Shown here one piece after another: positions 61,861-64,000 of a DNA stretch of 64,000 nucleotides. The notes below the pieces were generated by a model. That model saw only the letters and a list, made by a program, of their open reading frames with translations. It ran no database searches and was not told the DNA's origin. This DNA is from VAZQ01 sp036557665 (GTDB taxonomy: Bacteria; Pseudomonadota; Alphaproteobacteria; Rhizobiales; Xanthobacteraceae): positions 1 to 64,000 of the forward strand of contig DATBHG010000130.1 in assembly GCA_036557665.1 (NCBI GenBank). The letters run 5' to 3'. A program made the position numbers and the translations under genes. How positions within the stretch are numbered: the first letter of the stretch is position 1; every line of letters starts with the position of its first letter.

Positions 61861-62427
61861 ATGCGGTTGCCGCTCGTCGGACTAGCCCTCCTTGCAACAC
61901 TGTTGCCTGCCCATTCGCAGTCGCCGCAGGAGCGCGTCACCGTCTGCTTGGCGTGCCATGGCGAGAACGGCCAGTCGCAAACCGCGGAGGTTCCCTCGCT
62001 TGGCGCGCAGCCGGAATATTATGTTACCATCCAGCTCGTGATGTTTCGCGACAAGCTGCGCACCGTAGAGGTCATGAACAATGTCATGGCCGGCACCAGC
62101 GATGATGTCGTGCGCGGTCTCGCGAGACTCGTCTCCAAGCTGCCCGCCCCGCAGCCGACGGCCGACGCAGCGGATCAAGGTCGCATGCAGCGCGCCGAGG
62201 CGCTGGCGCAAAAAAATCACTGCAACGTGTGCCACAGGACGGATTTCTCGGGCGGTGAGAATGTGCCGCGTCTCGCCGGTCAGCGCGAGGATTACCTGGT
62301 CAAAGCCTTGCGCGGCTACAAGGATAACTCGCGCCGCGGCTACGATGCCTCAATGGCGGAGGTGGTCGTGCCTCTGACGGACGATCAGATCCTCGATCTC
62401 GCATACTATCTCGCCCGCGTCCGCTGA
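61861..62427 (+). CDS. Dihaem cytochrome c (c4-like)
   Basis: 188 residues with a signal peptide (LPLVGLALLATLLPAHSQ) and two haem motifs, CLACH (29-33) and CNVCH (121-125), each followed by a small class I cytochrome domain (GAQPEYYVTIQLVMFR and RLAGQREDYLVKALRGYKD). Two-domain cytochromes of this kind (c4 family) shuttle electrons in the periplasm to oxidases. It lies just after the sugar-dehydrogenase-like gene, a common partnership, so it probably accepts electrons from that enzyme. Confidence 0.9.
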   Translation: MRLPLVGLALLATLLPAHSQSPQERVTVCLACHGENGQSQTAEVPSLGAQPEYYVTIQLVMFRDKLRTVEVMNNVMAGTSDDVVRGLARLVSKLPAPQPTADAADQGRMQRAEALAQKNHCNVCHRTDFSGGENVPRLAGQREDYLVKALRGYKDNSRRGYDASMAEVVVPLTDDQILDLAYYLARVR

Positions 62428-62434
62428 CAGAGAA

Positions 62435-63997
62435 TCAGGCGACGCCGTCTCCGCTCGAGCGTTCCTCGAACACCCTGATCTCCGGCGGGTTGCCCGGAAG
62501 GCCGAGCTCGCTCCACCGGGACACGACCCGCTCGTAAGTCTTCCTGTCGAGCTTGGTGCGCGGCGAGAACGACTTGATGTGCTTGTAATCCATGCACGCA
62601 TTGATCAGCGCCTTGGAGCCCCAGGGCCGGATTTCCGGCGGGTTGAGGCTCGGGTCGAGGAACGTGCTCCAGGTCTCGCGGAGAATGTCGATCGACTGCG
62701 CGGGCCGCGAGCGGGTCGCCATCGCCCACAGGACCTGACCGATATTCGTCGGATCGATGTCGTCGTCGACCACGATCACGTATTTGCCGAAATAGGCGCC
62801 GGCGGTGCATTGCGCTGCGAGCGCCATCACCTGCGCGGCATGGCCGGCATACAACTGCTTTATCGAGACCACGGTCATCCCCCAGCCGGCGGCCTCCGGG
62901 ATGGACCACACGCCCTGAATGCCGGGGATGCCAAGCTTCTGCAGGTCGGCCCAGATGCCTGCCGAGCGCGCCAGCGCCCAGAACAATCCGCATTCGTTGG
63001 ACGGACCGTCGGCCATCAGTGCGCAGGTGAGCGTCGGGTTGTTGCGATAGCGCAGCCGCTCGACGCGCATGAACGGCGTCGCCCCGGAAGGCCGGCCGTA
63101 ATAGCCGGTGAACTCGCCGAACGGTCCCTCGGCGAAGGTCTCGTCGGGATAGAGATGGCCTTCCAGGATGATCTCGGCATGCGCCGGGAGCGGTAGTCCG
63201 GTCAACTCGGAGGTGAAGAGCTCGATGGGCGAGCCCTTGATCCCGGAGTAATACTCATATTCGCTCTCAGTCTTCGGCAGAGTGGTTGCGCCGACGAGGA
63301 ACAGCAGCGGATCGATGCCGTAGGCGGCGGCGATCGGCGCAGGTTTGCCCATCCTCCACCACTTGTCGCGGTCGGCACCCGCATCCTTGCCCGGCGACGT
63401 GTAGACGCCGATTTCGCGCGGTCCTTTGATCATCATCCGGTAGGTTCCGACGTTGATGCGGCCGCTCTCGGGGTCCTTGGTAATGATGGCGTCGTTGGTG
63501 CCGAGATAGAGGCCGCCGTCGAGCGGCCACATGCGCTGCGCGGGGAACCGGCGGATATCGATGCTGTCGCCGTCGAGAACGTTCTGGCTGCAGACGGCCC
63601 GCCCGGCCGGCACCTCTACCGGAGCCATCTTGCGTCCGAGCTTCTGCTGCAAGAGCTTCACGGCCTTGAGCGGATGATCGACCGGTCCCTCGCCGATCAT
63701 GAGGCAGAACCGCGACAAGTTGCAGCCGATCATGTTGTAGAGGGCCTTGTGACCGGGATGGCCTTTGATGTTCTCGAACAACAATGCCGGGCTTTTTTCC
63801 AGTCCCACGAGATAGGTGATGTGAGCGGCCTCGAGGTCGGGGCTGACCTCGGCGGTGATGCGCTTGAGCTCGCCCATTTCCTCGGCCTTCTCCAGCCAGG
63901 CATCGAGCTCGCTGGCATTGCTCCGGTGAACGCTCGGCGCGTTCTTCGGCTGCTGGACGTCGCTAGAGTGGTGGTCGATCGGTACGGACATTTCCAT
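62435..63997 (-). CDS. UbiD-family decarboxylase
   Basis: 520 residues, complete except that the start lies 3 bp from the window edge, so further upstream codons cannot be excluded. UbiD enzymes decarboxylate aromatic or unsaturated acids with prenylated FMN made by UbiX. Visible signatures: LFENIKGHPGHKALYNM near the N-terminus, FAEGPFGEFTGYYGRPSG (prFMN site with the Glu) and YVIVVDDDIDPTNIGQVLWAMATR near residue 400 with RSRPAQSIDIL. At 520 residues it is slightly longer than UbiD (about 490) and closer to the phenolic-acid decarboxylase branch. No ubiX is in the window. Confidence 0.9.
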   Translation of the reverse strand: MEMSVPIDHHSSDVQQPKNAPSVHRSNASELDAWLEKAEEMGELKRITAEVSPDLEAAHITYLVGLEKSPALLFENIKGHPGHKALYNMIGCNLSRFCLMIGEGPVDHPLKAVKLLQQKLGRKMAPVEVPAGRAVCSQNVLDGDSIDIRRFPAQRMWPLDGGLYLGTNDAIITKDPESGRINVGTYRMMIKGPREIGVYTSPGKDAGADRDKWWRMGKPAPIAAAYGIDPLLFLVGATTLPKTESEYEYYSGIKGSPIELFTSELTGLPLPAHAEIILEGHLYPDETFAEGPFGEFTGYYGRPSGATPFMRVERLRYRNNPTLTCALMADGPSNECGLFWALARSAGIWADLQKLGIPGIQGVWSIPEAAGWGMTVVSIKQLYAGHAAQVMALAAQCTAGAYFGKYVIVVDDDIDPTNIGQVLWAMATRSRPAQSIDILRETWSTFLDPSLNPPEIRPWGSKALINACMDYKHIKSFSPRTKLDRKTYERVVSRWSELGLPGNPPEIRVFEERSSGDGVA

Positions 63998-64000
63998 GAC

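Overview
The window is GC-rich, tightly packed chromosomal DNA of an alphaproteobacterium, most likely from the order Hyphomicrobiales (Rhizobiales). This rests on the imuA-imuB-dnaE2 cassette behind a GTTC-N7-GTTC SOS box, an EcfG-type stress promoter (GGAAC-N17-CGTT), a RibBA-type protein with a degenerate second domain, Omp25/31-like barrels, a DUF6894 protein and several small protein families familiar from Bradyrhizobium and its relatives. These are family-level recollections; no search was run.

Layout. A tRNA-Lys(CTT) gene (61-136) opens the window. Next to it, at about 310-7500, lies a visibly less GC-rich accessory segment: an AlpA-like HTH protein, an unknown protein, a DUF5131 protein fused to a P-loop kinase, a possible phage-type Rep protein with a strong hairpin just upstream, small ORFs, and a TerS/TerL-like pair plus one unknown protein. 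No integrase, portal, capsid or tail gene is visible, so it looks like a degraded prophage or a phage-satellite-like island. From about 7.7 kb the content is ordinary chromosome with a small decayed spot: a cation antiporter, an FNT channel, a cyclase-family hydrolase, and a FitAB-type toxin-antitoxin pair preceded by the wreck of a second antitoxin gene.

12.6-18.3 kb holds a four-gene leftward operon (2-hydroxyacid dehydrogenase and the FAD, 2Fe-2S and molybdopterin subunits of a xanthine dehydrogenase-family hydroxylase) and a frameshifted SDR gene. 18.4-25.9 kb has two tandem paralogous exported proteins and the SOS mutagenesis operon imuA-imuB-dnaE2; dnaE2 carries an in-frame palindromic insertion. 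25.9-35 kb holds an LldD-like oxidase, a small stress protein, glmM, bfd-bfr, two outer-membrane barrels and serC-serA. 35-52 kb is a mixture: patatin, haloacid dehalogenase, a co-directional Bug-receptor/LLM/VOC/MBL catabolic-looking group, a DUF898-M48-DUF1499 membrane operon, an acyl-CoA ligase, the stump of a sarcosine-oxidase-type gene, an extensin-like protein, a class III aminotransferase and an L,D-transpeptidase. 52-64 kb carries corA, an SDR, pdxH, a lipoprotein, a J-domain protein, aroC, a ribB-type gene, an orphan 2Fe-2S hydroxylase subunit, a sorbosone-dehydrogenase-like protein next to a dihaem cytochrome c, and a UbiD-family decarboxylase.

The most unusual items are the DUF5131-kinase fusion in a Rep-plus-terminase island without structural genes, the palindromic repeat inside dnaE2, the gutted oxidase gene, and a set of related intergenic palindromes at 37, 41-42, 51-52, 57 and 62 kb.
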